From Lentzea jiangxiensis (GTDB lineage Bacteria > Actinomycetota > Actinomycetes > Mycobacteriales > Pseudonocardiaceae), in assembly GCF_900104175.1 (NCBI RefSeq), contig NZ_FNIX01000011.1, positions 1-64,000 on the forward strand: a stretch of 64,000 nucleotides of DNA, in the 5' to 3' direction. The position numbers and the translations under genes are program-made. This document shows positions 49,998 through 59,204 of this stretch, in pieces; the stretch's first letter is position 1, and every line of letters starts with the position of its first letter. Below the pieces are notes generated by a model that saw only the letters and a program-made list of their open reading frames with translations, was not told where the DNA came from and did not search any database.

Positions 49998-50655
49998 CCT
50001 CCATCTCCTCGACCCACTCGTCGTGCGAGTCGTGGGGCAGGAGCTCCAGCGCCCTGCGTGCGGCCGCCGCGGCTTCCTCCGTGCGGCCCAGCGCGTGCAG
50101 CGTCTTGGCCTTGCCGCTCTCCGCGTACGCCTCGGGCGTCTTCTCGAACGCCTCCAGGGCCTCGTCGTAGCGGCCGTTCTCGAAGTAGAACCAGCCGAGG
50201 TTGTTGTGCAGCGGCCCGAGCCAGCGCACCAGCCCGGGGTTCGCGACGACGATCTCGAGCCCCTGCTTCGTCCACTTCTCCGGGTCGTCGACCAGCGACG
50301 CCATGTGCGCGGCGTCGACGGCGAGCGACAGGTCGCCGCGGGTCTTGGCCAGGATGAACGCCGCCACGAACAGCGGCTGAGCGGCCTCGGGTTCGCCGCC
50401 GGAGCGGTGCAGCCTGCCGCGTTCGAGCAACGCCCGCACCCGGCCCGTCGAGTCGGGGGCCACCAGCACCTCCGCCTCGTCGACCAGGGCATGACCTGCG
50501 GCGAAGTTCTCCCGCAGGCCCTCGACCCGGGCGAGCTGGGTCAGCACCTCCGCCCGCTCGTCGTCGGTCTGGACGTCACCCAGGAACGCGCGGAACCTCG
50601 CCTCGGTGCCGTCCAGGTCGGCGAAGTCCCAGAGCTCTCGCAGCCGGTCTTCCAT
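49981..50655 (-). CDS. Tetratricopeptide (TPR) repeat protein
   Basis: A 224-residue soluble protein of helix pairs. TPR-like units are seen in GLRENFAAGHALVDEAEVLV, GPLHNNLGWFYFENGRYDEALEAFEKTPEAYAES and LHALGRTEEAAAAARRALELLP. It probably forms a protein-interaction scaffold; partners are unknown. The ATG at 50655 starts MEDRLRELW and the longer upstream frame overlaps the glyS promoter, so it is not used. The gene is convergent with the ABM gene and divergent from glyS. Confidence 0.85.
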   Translation of the reverse strand: MEDRLRELWDFADLDGTEARFRAFLGDVQTDDERAEVLTQLARVEGLRENFAAGHALVDEAEVLVAPDSTGRVRALLERGRLHRSGGEPEAAQPLFVAAFILAKTRGDLSLAVDAAHMASLVDDPEKWTKQGLEIVVANPGLVRWLGPLHNNLGWFYFENGRYDEALEAFEKTPEAYAESGKAKTLHALGRTEEAAAAARRALELLPHDSHDEWVEEMEAIAAG

Positions 50656-50746
50656 TCCTGCAGGGTAAGGCTCCGGTCGCTCGTTCGGGGCTCGACGTGA
50701 CGGGCTAGGATTGAGCCCCCGATTCTCATCCCCGATGGAGTTCTCC

Positions 50747-52132
50747 TTGCCCGCCGATCGCATCGAAACCGTTGTCAGCCTCTGCAAGCGCAGGGGGTTC
50801 GTCTACCCGTGCGGGGAGATCTACGGCGGTACCCGCTCGGCGTGGGACTACGGACCTCTCGGCGTGGAGCTGAAGGACAACATCAAGCGCCAGTGGTGGA
50901 ACTTCATGGTCCGCGGCCGCGAGGACGTCGTCGGCCTGGACTCGTCGGTCATCCTCCCCCGTGACGTGTGGGTCGCCTCCGGTCACGTCGAGGCGTTCGT
51001 CGACCCGCTGGTCGAGTGCGAGTCGTGCCACAAGCGGTTCCGAGCCGACACGCTGTCCGAGGAGTACGCGGAGCGCACCGGCAAGCAGGTCGCCGAGGGC
51101 GACGTCTCCGACGTGCCGTGCCCGAACTGCGGCACGCGCGGCCGGTACACCGAGCCGAAGATGTTCAACGGCCTGCTCAAGACGCACCTCGGTCCGATCG
51201 AGACCGAGGAGGGCCTGCACTACCTGCGCCCCGAGACCGCGCAGGGCATCTTCACGAACTTCCTGAACGTGCAGACGACGTCGCGCAAGAAGCCGCCGTT
51301 CGGCATCGGCCAGATCGGCAAGTCGTTCCGCAACGAGATCACGCCGGGCAACTTCATCTTCCGCACCCGCGAGTTCGAGCAGATGGAGATGGAGTTCTTC
51401 GTCGAGCCCGGCACGGACGAGGAATGGCACCAGTACTGGATCGACGAGCGCACCCGCTGGTACACGGACCTGGGCATCTCCAAGGAGAACCTGCGCCACT
51501 ACGAGCACCCGAAGGAAAAGCTGTCGCACTACTCGAAGCGGACGGTCGACGTCGAGTACCGCTTCCAGTTCGGCGGCCAGGAGTGGGGTGAGCTCGAGGG
51601 CATCGCGAACCGCACCGACTTCGACCTCACCACGCACTCGAACCACTCGGGCGTCGACCTGTCGTACTTCGACCAGGCCACGAACTCGCGCTTCAAGCCG
51701 TTCGTCATCGAGCCGGCGGCGGGTGTCGGCCGCCCGATGATGGCGTTCCTGCTCGAGGCCTACACCGAGGACGAGGCCCCGAACGCCAAGGGCGGCGTGG
51801 ACAAGCGCGTCGTGCTCAAGCTCGACCGCCGCCTCGCGCCGGTGAAGGTCGCGGTGCTGCCGCTGTCGCGCAACGCCGACCTCTCGCCGAAGGCCCGCGA
51901 CCTCGCGACGGCCCTGCGCCGCAACTGGAACGTCGACTTCGACGACGCCGGCGCCATCGGCCGCCGCTACCGCCGCCAGGACGAGATCGGCACGCCGTTC
52001 TGCGTCACGGTCGACTTCGACACGCTCACCGACCTCGCCGTCACGGTGCGGGAGCGCGACACGATGTCGCAGGAGCGCGTGGCGATGGACCAGCTGGAGT
52101 CCTACCTGGCCGCGCGCCTGGTGGGCTGCTGA
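50747..52132 (+). CDS. glyS: Glycine--tRNA ligase
   Basis: A 461-residue class II glycyl-tRNA synthetase of the single-chain (alpha2) type. Class II motifs are present ([38 protein letters not shown] with the ATP-binding Arg), plus the insertion with CESCHKRF and CPNCGTRG zinc-type pairs. The start is TTG 50747, with GGAG 6 nt upstream, giving the usual [21 protein letters not shown] 50735 is an alternative. A perfect 11-bp hairpin follows the stop. It is in the same neighbourhood as in M. tuberculosis (Rv2357c), as I recall. Confidence 0.97.
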   Translation: MPADRIETVVSLCKRRGFVYPCGEIYGGTRSAWDYGPLGVELKDNIKRQWWNFMVRGREDVVGLDSSVILPRDVWVASGHVEAFVDPLVECESCHKRFRADTLSEEYAERTGKQVAEGDVSDVPCPNCGTRGRYTEPKMFNGLLKTHLGPIETEEGLHYLRPETAQGIFTNFLNVQTTSRKKPPFGIGQIGKSFRNEITPGNFIFRTREFEQMEMEFFVEPGTDEEWHQYWIDERTRWYTDLGISKENLRHYEHPKEKLSHYSKRTVDVEYRFQFGGQEWGELEGIANRTDFDLTTHSNHSGVDLSYFDQATNSRFKPFVIEPAAGVGRPMMAFLLEAYTEDEAPNAKGGVDKRVVLKLDRRLAPVKVAVLPLSRNADLSPKARDLATALRRNWNVDFDDAGAIGRRYRRQDEIGTPFCVTVDFDTLTDLAVTVRERDTMSQERVAMDQLESYLAARLVGC

Positions 52133-52149
52133 TCCGAGCAGGACGGGTC

Positions 52150-52176
52150 GCTGGGCGTCACCCGTTGACGCCCAGC
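52150..52176 (+). terminator. Hairpin terminator after glyS
   Basis: GCTGGGCGTCA (52150-52160) pairs perfectly with TGACGCCCAGC (52166-52176) around a 5-nt loop. It lies 18 nt after the glyS stop codon and has no U tract. Confidence 0.8.
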
Positions 52177-52230
52177 GCCGCGCTCAACGCGCGCCGGGCC
52201 AGAGCTCGGCGCACACCTGCGGAGTCCGCC

Positions 52231-52962
52231 TCACAGGAGGCGGGTGTCGAGCTCTTCCTCCTGCGCGGTCGCTGAGGAACCGTCCCTGGTCACCAGGTAG
52301 GCGCCCGCCCCCGCGCGTTCCGTCACCGCCTCGACGAACTCGGTGCCCCGGTAGAGCAGGCCGACGCCGTCATCGGTGCAGTACGTCTGCGGCAGCACAC
52401 CGGAGGCGACGGCCTCGTGGACCTTCGGGCGGCGCTGCTCCTCGGAGTCGTAGTGCACGCCGTTGCCGTACGGCAGGAAGCCCAGGCCGTTCGTGACGAT
52501 CCGCAGGTCCGGGCCGAACGAGTCCGTCGCGCCGCCCGCGTGCCAGCAGATCGAGCCCGCGGACACGCCGCTGAGCACGACGCCGGCCTGCCAGGCCGTG
52601 CGGAACACCTCGCCGAGCCCGTGCACCTCCCACAGCGCGAGCAGGTTCGCCACCGAGCCTCCGCCGACCCAGACGACGTCGTGGGACAGCACGAAGTCCT
52701 CGAGGTCGTCGGTCGGCGGCATCGGGAAGAGGTTCAGGACCGACACGTCGACGCCCGCGACCCGGCCGGCCTCCGCCATGTTGGCGTTTGACGCGCGCTG
52801 GTCGCCGCCGGCGGTGCCGACGTGGCACAGGCGGGGCTTGCGGCCGTGCACGCCGGAGAGGTCGAGGGCGAAGTGGATCAGTCCGCCGAATTCGAGGAAG
52901 GTGCGGCTCCCGGCGCGCACACCGCCGGACGTGGCGAGGATCGTGGGCTGCTCAGCAGGCAT
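52231..52962 (-). CDS. Peptidase E / cyanophycinase-like serine peptidase (S51 family)
   Basis: A 243-residue class I glutamine-amidotransferase-like peptidase. The nucleophile Ser lies in VVLSGVSAGSICWHAGG (GVSAG, about residue 130), and DVVWVGGGSVANLLALW and CHVGTAGGD complete the fold. Family S51 enzymes cut Asp-X dipeptides or cyanophycin. The ATG at 52962 is used, with GAGG about 9 nt upstream; the open frame extending upstream is not a real gene. The YdcF gene begins divergently about 50 bp away. No signal peptide. Confidence 0.9.
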   Translation of the reverse strand: MPAEQPTILATSGGVRAGSRTFLEFGGLIHFALDLSGVHGRKPRLCHVGTAGGDQRASNANMAEAGRVAGVDVSVLNLFPMPPTDDLEDFVLSHDVVWVGGGSVANLLALWEVHGLGEVFRTAWQAGVVLSGVSAGSICWHAGGATDSFGPDLRIVTNGLGFLPYGNGVHYDSEEQRRPKVHEAVASGVLPQTYCTDDGVGLLYRGTEFVEAVTERAGAGAYLVTRDGSSATAQEEELDTRLL

Positions 52963-53013
52963 GATGGTGATCCTCGCAGGGGCGTCAACGCGATAGGCGT
53001 GGTGTCTGGAACC

Positions 53014-53688
53014 ATGCACGGTGTGCGGACCACGCCCCTCAAGCCACTCGCCAGGATTCGCCGGATCGTGTTGCGCCTCGTCTTCGGGGTGTTGGTCATC
53101 GGCATGCTCGTGGTGGGCGGCACGGCGTTCCGCGTGTGGCAGGTCGCGAGGGTCGACGACTGGACGAAGGCCGACGTGGCGATCGTCCTCGGCGCCGCCC
53201 AGTACAACGGCGTGCCGTCCGACGTGCTCGCGGCGCGGCTGGAGCACGCGCTCGGCCTCTACCGCGAGGGCGTCGTCAGCTACATCGCGACGACCGGCGG
53301 CCGCCAGCCCGGCGACAACTTCACCGAGGGCCAGGTCGGCAAGCTCTGGCTGGTCAAGCGCGGTGTCCCGGAGGACAAGGTGCTCCAGGTCGGCGAGGGC
53401 GCGGACACGCTCGGTTCGCTGCGGGCCGTCGCCTCGGTCGCGCAGGAGCGCAGCCTGGGGACCGCCGTGATCGTCAGCGACCCGTGGCACTCGCTGCGCG
53501 CCCGCACGATGGCCGAGGACGCGGGCTTGAAGGCGTGGACGTCCCCGACGCGGGTCGGCCCGAACGTGCAGACGCGCGAGACGCAGCTGTACTACATCAA
53601 GCGCGAGACCGCAGCGCTGCTCTACTACCGCCTGATGAAGGCCCACGCCGGAGTGATCGAGGAGTTCAACCTCCCTAAAATCGGGTGA
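53014..53688 (+). CDS. YdcF/DUF218 family membrane protein
   Basis: A 224-residue protein with an N-terminal membrane anchor (about residues 17-36, [20 protein letters not shown]) and a DUF218 domain outside: [57 protein letters not shown], and [17 protein letters not shown]. Members include SanA-like vancomycin resistance proteins and have roles in envelope biogenesis. The start at ATG 53014 is chosen from family length. The dgt gene start overlaps its stop codon, so the two are coupled. Confidence 0.9.
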   Translation: MHGVRTTPLKPLARIRRIVLRLVFGVLVIGMLVVGGTAFRVWQVARVDDWTKADVAIVLGAAQYNGVPSDVLAARLEHALGLYREGVVSYIATTGGRQPGDNFTEGQVGKLWLVKRGVPEDKVLQVGEGADTLGSLRAVASVAQERSLGTAVIVSDPWHSLRARTMAEDAGLKAWTSPTRVGPNVQTRETQLYYIKRETAALLYYRLMKAHAGVIEEFNLPKIG

Positions 53689-54926
53689 TGGGATACACCG
53701 GCCACGACGCGGAGCGCCTGCTCCCCGAAGACCCCAAGAGCGCCGCGCTGCCGGGTGCCCGCACCGACACGCGCACGCCGTTCTCCCGTGACCGGGCCCG
53801 CGTGCTGCACTCCGCGGCGTTGCGTCGGCTCGCGGGCAAGACCCAGGTCGTCGGTCCCGGCGAGGGCTCCGAGGTCACCGGTGTGCCGCGCACGCGCCTC
53901 ACGCACTCGCTGGAGGTCGCGCAGATCGGCCGCGGCATCGGTGAGGAGCTGGGTTGCGACCCGGACATCGTCGACACGGCCGGTCTCGCGCACGACATCG
54001 GCCACCCGCCGTTCGGGCACAACGGCGAGAGGGCGCTCAACGAGCTGGCCGGACCGTGCGGTGGCTTCGAGGGCAACGCGCAGACGTTCCGCATCCTCGC
54101 GCGTCTCGAACCCAAGTCGGCGCACGGCCTGAACCTCACCCGCGCGGTGCTCGACGCCTCCACGAAGTACCCGTGGGCCCGCACACCCGGCACGGTGAAG
54201 TTCGGCGTGTACGAGGACGACCTGGAGGTGTTCGAGTGGATGCGCGCGGGCGCACCGGACCGCGAGCGGTGCATCGAGGCGCAGGTGATGGACTGGTCCG
54301 ACGACGTCGCGTACTCGGTGCACGACGTCGAGGACGGCGTGCTGGCCCACCGCATCAGCCTCGGCGCGCTGGCCCGTTCCGACGAACGCGCCGCCATCGC
54401 CTCGCTCGCCGCGAAGACGTTCTCCGACGAGTCCGTGGCCACGCTCGAGGCGACCGCCGAGGAGCTGCTCACGCTGCCGGTGATCGCGTACTGGACCGGC
54501 CACGAGTACGACGGCTCGCTGGGCGCGCAGGTGGCGCTGAAGAACCTGACGAGCGAACTGGTGGGCCGTTTCGCCTCGGCCGCCGTCACCGCCACCCGCG
54601 AGGTGCACGGCGACGGCGCGCTGACCCGCTACAACGCCTCGCTGGAGGTTCCCAGGCAGGTCGCCGCGGAGGTGGCGCTGCTCAAGGCGATGGCCGTGCG
54701 GTACGTGATGAGCGACCCCGCCCGCCTCGCGATGCAGGCCCGGCAGCGCGACCTGATCGCCGACCTCGTCACCCGCCTGCTGGAACGCCCGACGCTGCTC
54801 GACCCGGCGTTCCGCCCGCTGTTCGCGGCGGCGTCCTCCCCCGCGGCGAGGCTGCGCGTCGTGGTCGACCAGGTCGCGCTGCTCACCGACGCCCAGGCCG
54901 TGGCCTGGCACCGCGCATCGGCGTAG
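53688..54926 (+). CDS. dgt: Deoxyguanosinetriphosphate triphosphohydrolase-like protein (Dgt)
   Basis: A 412-residue HD-domain dNTP triphosphohydrolase. The catalytic HD motif is in [15 protein letters not shown] (about residues 103-117), with the first His in [13 protein letters not shown] and the Asp in [19 protein letters not shown]. It hydrolyses dGTP or other dNTPs to nucleoside and triphosphate and influences dNTP pools and mutation. The start is ATG 53688 (GTG 53685 is in frame just before it). In related genomes dnaG follows dgt; here about 6 kb of accessory genes separate them. Confidence 0.94.
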   Translation: MGYTGHDAERLLPEDPKSAALPGARTDTRTPFSRDRARVLHSAALRRLAGKTQVVGPGEGSEVTGVPRTRLTHSLEVAQIGRGIGEELGCDPDIVDTAGLAHDIGHPPFGHNGERALNELAGPCGGFEGNAQTFRILARLEPKSAHGLNLTRAVLDASTKYPWARTPGTVKFGVYEDDLEVFEWMRAGAPDRERCIEAQVMDWSDDVAYSVHDVEDGVLAHRISLGALARSDERAAIASLAAKTFSDESVATLEATAEELLTLPVIAYWTGHEYDGSLGAQVALKNLTSELVGRFASAAVTATREVHGDGALTRYNASLEVPRQVAAEVALLKAMAVRYVMSDPARLAMQARQRDLIADLVTRLLERPTLLDPAFRPLFAAASSPAARLRVVVDQVALLTDAQAVAWHRASA

Positions 54927-54958
54927 GTTCGAGGAGGTCGCCGACGACAGGAGCCCCC

Positions 54959-55966
54959 GTGACCGATCAGGCCGAGTTCGCCCTGGACCTGCACCGCGTC
55001 GCCGTCCCCGACCCGTCCTCGAACGCCTGCTGGTCACCGTTCTCCGTGGCCAGCGCGCTCGCCCTCGCGCAGGAGGCGGCCCGCGGCGAGACGCGCGCCG
55101 AACTCGACGGGCTGCTGCGCGGTTTCGACGCCTCGGACGCGCTCGACGTGCCGGAGCTGGCGGTCGCGAACACGCTGTGGGCCGACGACGACCTGACCCT
55201 CGATCCGGGTTTCCCGCTCGCCGGCTCGGTGCGGCGCACGGCGTTCTCCGATCCCTCGACCGTCCGCAAGCTCGTCAACACCGACGTCGCCGAGACCACC
55301 CGCGGCCTGATCCCCGAGCTGCTGGACAGCCCGCCGCCCGCGGACGCCGCGGCGATCATCGTCAACGCCCTGTACCTCAAGGTCGGGTGGCTGAACGCGT
55401 TCTCCGCGGGGGAGACGGCGCCGAAGCCGTTCCACGCGCCCGGTGGTGACGTGGACGTGCCGACGATGAAGGTCACCGAGAAGTTCCGCTACGCCCGGCA
55501 CGACGGCTGGCAGACGATCGTGCTGCCCGCCGACTCCGGCGTCGAGGCCGTGGTCCTGCTGCCGGACGAGTCGCTGGAGCAGCCGCTGACCCCGGCCGTG
55601 TTCGAGGCGCGGGAGTTCACCCGGCTCGAGCTGTCACTGCCCAAAGTGGACGTGCGCGAGAAGCTCACGCTGAAAAGCGTGGTGGAGCGGCTCGGGATCC
55701 GGCGTATGTTCACGCGGAACGCGGACTTCAGCGGGCTCTCGCCGGACGAACGGCTGTTCGTCGACGACGTGGTCCACGAGGCGGTGCTGCGCCTGGACGA
55801 GGAGGGCCTCGAGGGCGCCGCGGCCACCGCCGTCACGTTCCGGACGGTGTCCTTCGAGATCCCGGCGGACCCGGTCGTGGTGGACGTCGACCGGCCGTTC
55901 CTGCTGGCGGTCCGGCACGCCCGCTCCGGCGCGATCTACTTCCTCGCGCAGGTCGCCCGTCCCTAG
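54959..55966 (+). CDS. Serpin-family protease inhibitor, copy 1
   Basis: A 335-residue serpin. The family features are WSPFSVASALALAQEAARGETRAELD, NALYLKVGWLNAF, LPADSGVEAVVLLPDES, and the hinge HEAVLRLDEEGLEGAAATAV, with the small-residue stretch needed to insert the reactive-centre loop, then VDRPFLLAVRHARSGAIYFLAQVA at the C-terminus. By the P17-P1 rule, P1 falls near Val in TFRTVSFE, so elastase- or subtilisin-like targets are plausible. No signal peptide, so it acts inside the cell. The GTG at 54959 has AGGAG 5 nt upstream. Serpins are rare in bacteria. Confidence 0.95.
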   Translation: MTDQAEFALDLHRVAVPDPSSNACWSPFSVASALALAQEAARGETRAELDGLLRGFDASDALDVPELAVANTLWADDDLTLDPGFPLAGSVRRTAFSDPSTVRKLVNTDVAETTRGLIPELLDSPPPADAAAIIVNALYLKVGWLNAFSAGETAPKPFHAPGGDVDVPTMKVTEKFRYARHDGWQTIVLPADSGVEAVVLLPDESLEQPLTPAVFEAREFTRLELSLPKVDVREKLTLKSVVERLGIRRMFTRNADFSGLSPDERLFVDDVVHEAVLRLDEEGLEGAAATAVTFRTVSFEIPADPVVVDVDRPFLLAVRHARSGAIYFLAQVARP

Positions 55967-55981
55967 CCAGCTGGAGGTTCT

Positions 55982-56986
55982 TTGACCGATCAGGCCGACT
56001 TCGCCCTGGACCTGCACCGCGTCGCCGTCCCTGATCCGTCGCAGAACGCGTGCTGGTCACCGTTCTCGGTGGCCTGCGCGCTCGCCCTCGCGCGGGAGGG
56101 TGCCCGCGGCCGGACCCGTGCCGAGCTGGACGTCCTGCTCTCCGGCTTCGAACTCGGCGCCGCGCTGGAGGTGCCGGAACTCGCCCTCGCGGCCATGCTG
56201 TGGGCCGACGACGGCCTGGCCCTGAACCCCGGCTTCCCGCTCGCGTCGTCGGTCCGGCGCACGGCGTTCTCCGACCACCGGACCGCGCGCGAGCTGATCA
56301 ACGCGGCCGTCGGGGAGGCGACGCGCGGCCTGGTCCCCGAGCTGCTCGGGCATGTCTCGCCGGCTACCGTCGCCGTCCTCGTCAACGCCCTGTACCTCAA
56401 GGTCTCCTGGCAGCGCCCGTTCAAGGCCAACGCCACGAAGCCACGGCTGTTCCACGCTCCCGGTGGTGACGTGGAGGTGCCGACGATGGAGGTCGCGGCC
56501 CGGCTCGGCCACGCCCACCGCAACGGCTGGCGGACGGTCGTGCTGCCCGCGAGGTCCGGTGTGGAGGTGCTCGTGCTGCTGCCCGACGAGTCGCTGGACC
56601 AGCCGCTCGGCGCGTCGGCGTTCGACGTCGACGACAGCGCCGGCATCACGCTGCTGCTGCCCAAAGTGGACGTCCGCGAGAAGTTCGAGCTCAGCGACGT
56701 GCTCGAACGGGTCGGCGTGGGCACGATGTTCTCGGCCGGCGCGGACTTCACCGGGCTCTCACCGGACCACCTGGTCGTGAGCGAGGTGGTCCACGAGGCC
56801 GTGCTGCGCGTGGACGAGCGAGGCTTGGAGGGCGCCGCCGCGACCGCGGTCGTGATGACCCGGGGCGCGCGTTCGCGGCCACCCGTCGACCCGGTGCTCG
56901 TGCACGTCGACCGGCCGTTCCTGCTCGTGGTCCGGCACGCCGAGTCGAAGGCCGTCTACTTCCTCGCGCAGGTCGCCCATCCGTGA
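55982..56986 (+). CDS. Serpin-family protease inhibitor, copy 2
   Basis: A 334-residue paralogue, starting 15 nt after copy 1 and sharing the start TDQA-FALDLHRVAVPDPS. The hinge DERGLEGAAATAV is intact but the reactive-centre loop differs: MTRGARSRPP gives an Arg-rich scissile region, with P1 near Gly or Arg, so trypsin-like proteases are the likelier targets. The TTG start at 55982 has GGAGG 4-5 nt upstream. No signal peptide. The contrast with copy 1 suggests that the pair was duplicated and then diverged in target choice. Confidence 0.95.
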   Translation: MTDQADFALDLHRVAVPDPSQNACWSPFSVACALALAREGARGRTRAELDVLLSGFELGAALEVPELALAAMLWADDGLALNPGFPLASSVRRTAFSDHRTARELINAAVGEATRGLVPELLGHVSPATVAVLVNALYLKVSWQRPFKANATKPRLFHAPGGDVEVPTMEVAARLGHAHRNGWRTVVLPARSGVEVLVLLPDESLDQPLGASAFDVDDSAGITLLLPKVDVREKFELSDVLERVGVGTMFSAGADFTGLSPDHLVVSEVVHEAVLRVDERGLEGAAATAVVMTRGARSRPPVDPVLVHVDRPFLLVVRHAESKAVYFLAQVAHP

Positions 56987-57042
56987 CGGCGTGCCGCTCT
57001 GATGGGCGAGCGTTTCGCACGGCGCGATCATGATCATGGGCT

Positions 57043-57048
57043 TACCGT
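57043..57048 (+). promoter_or_regulatory. -10 hexamer TACCGT of the lone DUF5753 gene
   Basis: TACCGT ends 7 nt before the ATG at 57056, supporting a leaderless start there rather than at the in-frame ATG 57002. Confidence 0.5.
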
Positions 57049-57055
57049 TCTGCGC

Positions 57056-57574
57056 ATGACCCAGCACGGTGCCGGCGAGCAGCTCGTCGTGCTCGCCGCG
57101 GCGGGCGCCACGAGTATCACCTGCTTCAGCGGCGTCACCATCCCCGTCCTGCTCAGGACCGAGTGCTACGCGAAGGCGCTGACCAGGGCGCTGGGCTTCG
57201 CGCCGACACCCGACCTGCGGCAGGACGGGGTGCTGCCCCGGTGCGTGTTCTTCATCCACGAGTACGCGCTGCAGACCGTGGTCGGCGGCAACCGGCTGAT
57301 GGAGGACCAGGTTCTGCACCTGCTGTTCCACGCGTCGTCGATCCGGGTGGTGCCGGCCAGCGCGGGCGGGGCGGCGGCGGTCGGGCTCGACTACGCGCTC
57401 ATCCAGTACGAGCACGAGCCGCCGCTGGTCTACCTCGCCAACTGGACGCTCGCCAGCGACGCGCCGACCGTGGAACGCGCCGTGCACATCTTCCAGCGCA
57501 TGCACGCCGTGGCTCTCGACAACGAACGGTCGCGCGACGTGCTCATGGAATATGTGGCCGTGTACGACCGCTAA
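57056..57574 (+). CDS. DUF5753 domain protein without helix-turn-helix
   Basis: A 172-residue protein matching only the C-terminal half of DUF5753 regulators: TIPVLLRTECYAKALTRALGF, CVFFIHEYALQTVVGGNRLMEDQVLHLLFHASSIRVVPAS and the end IFQRMHAVALDNERSRDVLMEYV align with the regulator at 0.7-1.5 kb. The DNA-binding half is absent and the upstream region has no sign of it. It may be a truncated regulator that survives as a ligand- or partner-binding protein, perhaps modulating the full-length one. The ATG at 57056 with a leaderless -10 box is preferred over 57002. No DUF397 gene lies beside it; the converging 58-residue gene is unrelated to DUF397 as far as I can see. Confidence 0.85.
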   Translation: MTQHGAGEQLVVLAAAGATSITCFSGVTIPVLLRTECYAKALTRALGFAPTPDLRQDGVLPRCVFFIHEYALQTVVGGNRLMEDQVLHLLFHASSIRVVPASAGGAAAVGLDYALIQYEHEPPLVYLANWTLASDAPTVERAVHIFQRMHAVALDNERSRDVLMEYVAVYDR

Positions 57575-57747
57575 GGCGTGTTCCGCCGCAGGAACAGGCG
57601 CATCCCTTCCTCGCCCGGCAGCGCGCACAGCAGCAGTTTGACGTTCTGGTGTCGCACCGGCACCGCGCACGAATCGCCCGCCAGCAGTGTTCCCGCGAGG
57701 AGGCCGGCCGACTCGTGATCGATGTCCAGCACGAAGTCGTTGCTCAT
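57571..57747 (-). CDS. Small hypothetical protein converging on the DUF5753 gene
   Basis: A 58-residue frame on the minus strand, too short for most ORF lists: it begins MSNDFVLDIDHESAGLLAGT and ends EGMRLFLRRNTP. About 86 percent of its third positions are G or C, in line with real genes here, and its stop codon overlaps that of the DUF5753 gene (CTAA). It has two Cys and a compact alpha/beta pattern. I do not recognise it. It could be a partner of the lone DUF5753 protein; this is only positional inference. Confidence 0.6.
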   Translation of the reverse strand: MSNDFVLDIDHESAGLLAGTLLAGDSCAVPVRHQNVKLLLCALPGEEGMRLFLRRNTP

Positions 57748-57794
57748 GCGTGGACCCTATGAGCAGACCGCCTCCCGACCCAGTCACCCAAAGG

Positions 57795-57821
57795 TGTCAC
57801 GTTCCGGCGGGCTGCCCCGTC
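57795..57821 (+). promoter_or_regulatory. ECF41-type sigma factor promoter
   Basis: TGTCACG (57795-57801), 16 nt, then CGTC (57818-57821) fits the reported ECF41 target consensus TGTCACA-N16-CGTC with one mismatch. The CGTC ends 8 nt before the ATG of the carboxymuconolactone decarboxylase gene at 57830, so the message would be almost leaderless. The ECF41-type sigma gene lies at 59945-60808. Confidence 0.75.
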
Positions 57822-57829
57822 CACTGGTC

Positions 57830-58387
57830 ATGACGAGGATCAACGGGGTCACCAAGAAGGACGCGGGCCTGCTCACGAAGGCCCTGTACTGGTTCGCGCG
57901 GCGCGAGTTCGGGGCGGTGCCGGAGCCCGTCACGGTCATGGCGCACCACCCGCGGCTGCTGATCGCGAGCGGGCGGCACGAGCTGGCGGTCAAGAAGGCC
58001 GTGCACGGGCCGTTGTTCGAGCTCTGCGTCTACCGCACGGCGGTGCGGCTCGGCTGCTCGTGGTGCGTCGACTTCGGCGCCATGCTGATGAAGCACGGCG
58101 GTCTGGACGTCGAGCGGCTCGAGCACATCGACGACTACGCCACCTCGCCGCTGTTCACCGACGTCGAGCGCAAGGCGCTCGCCTACGCCGACGCGATGAC
58201 CGGCACGCCCGTCACCGTCACCGACGAGCAGGTCGCCGAGCTGGAGCGGCTGTTGGGGCGCAGGGAACTCGTCGCGCTGACCTACCAGATCGCCCTGGAG
58301 AACCAGCGCGCCCGGTTCAACAGCGCGTTCGACATCAGGGACCAGGGATTCACCAGTGGTGACGCCTGCCGCGTCCCGACACACTAG
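57830..58387 (+). CDS. Carboxymuconolactone decarboxylase (AhpD-like) family protein
   Basis: A 185-residue helical protein of the CMD/AhpD superfamily. The active-site motif is AVRLGCSWCVDFGAML (about residues 68-83), with the CxxC pair seen in AhpD-like proteins but without the following His at the usual position. In many actinobacteria a protein of this group is the main target of an adjacent ECF41 sigma factor, and an ECF41-type promoter lies just upstream here. Its chemistry is not established; redox or decarboxylation roles are possible. A methyltransferase gene follows in the same direction. Confidence 0.9.
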   Translation: MTRINGVTKKDAGLLTKALYWFARREFGAVPEPVTVMAHHPRLLIASGRHELAVKKAVHGPLFELCVYRTAVRLGCSWCVDFGAMLMKHGGLDVERLEHIDDYATSPLFTDVERKALAYADAMTGTPVTVTDEQVAELERLLGRRELVALTYQIALENQRARFNSAFDIRDQGFTSGDACRVPTH

Positions 58388-58391
58388 GAAG

Positions 58392-59204
58392 GTGGAGAAG
58401 ATCACCCTGACGGGTGCGCAGGAGACCATGCTCGCCACGCTGTACGGACGGGCGCTCGACAGCGAGCGCCCCGCGTCCGTGCTGCACGACGACGAGGCGA
58501 AGCGCGCCGCGGACCGAATCGACTACGACTTCACGAAGACCGGGATGACCACGACGAGCGCCGTCGGCGTCGCCATCCGCGGGAGGGTGCTCGACGACTG
58601 GACGCGCGAGTTCCTCCGCCGCACCCCTTCCTGCACGGTGCTGCACCTGGCCTGCGGCCTCGACACCCGCGCGCACCGGATCGAGCGGCCCGCCACCGCG
58701 CGGTGGGTCGACGTCGACATGCCGGACGTCGTCGCGTTGCGGCACAAGCTGTTGCCGGCGCCGCCGGGCGACTACCGGCTGGTGGCGTCGTCGGTCACCG
58801 AGGACGCGTGGCTCGCCGAGGTGCCCGCCGACCGTCCGGTCGCCGGGGTGTTCGAGGGCCTGACGATGTACCTGACGCGGGAGGACGGCCACGCGCTGAT
58901 CCGCCGGATCACCGAGCGGTTCCCCAGCGGTGAGCTGCTGTTCGACGTCTACGGGTCGTGGGGGATCAAGCTGCAGAAGCTCGTGCCGGCCGTGCGCAAC
59001 GCGGGCGCGACCCTGCACTGGGGCGTCGACGACCCGCGCGAGATCGAGGCGCTGCACCCCGGACTGACCACAGTGGACGCCTGGCGCAGCGTGGACCTGC
59101 CGCACCTGGACGCGTTGCCCAGGTCCGGCAGGATCCAGATGAAGGTCGTCAGCGCGATCCCGAAGCTCCGCGACGTCGGGAAGCTGCTGCGCCTGCGGTG
59201 GTGA
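58392..59204 (+). CDS. SAM-dependent methyltransferase of the LCM/TcmP family
   Basis: A 270-residue methyltransferase related to leucine carboxyl methyltransferase and TcmP-like O-methyltransferases. CTVLHLACGLDTRAHRIERPATARWVDVDMPDVVALRHKLL contains motif I (ACGLDTRA), the fingerprint of this family, and VAGVFEGLTMYLTREDGHALI is the typical EGLxxYL motif. The GTG at 58392 follows the CMD gene by 4 nt, so it is probably in the ECF41-driven transcript. An upstream GTG at 58356 overlaps the CMD gene and is an alternative. Substrate unknown. Confidence 0.9.
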   Translation: MEKITLTGAQETMLATLYGRALDSERPASVLHDDEAKRAADRIDYDFTKTGMTTTSAVGVAIRGRVLDDWTREFLRRTPSCTVLHLACGLDTRAHRIERPATARWVDVDMPDVVALRHKLLPAPPGDYRLVASSVTEDAWLAEVPADRPVAGVFEGLTMYLTREDGHALIRRITERFPSGELLFDVYGSWGIKLQKLVPAVRNAGATLHWGVDDPREIEALHPGLTTVDAWRSVDLPHLDALPRSGRIQMKVVSAIPKLRDVGKLLRLRW

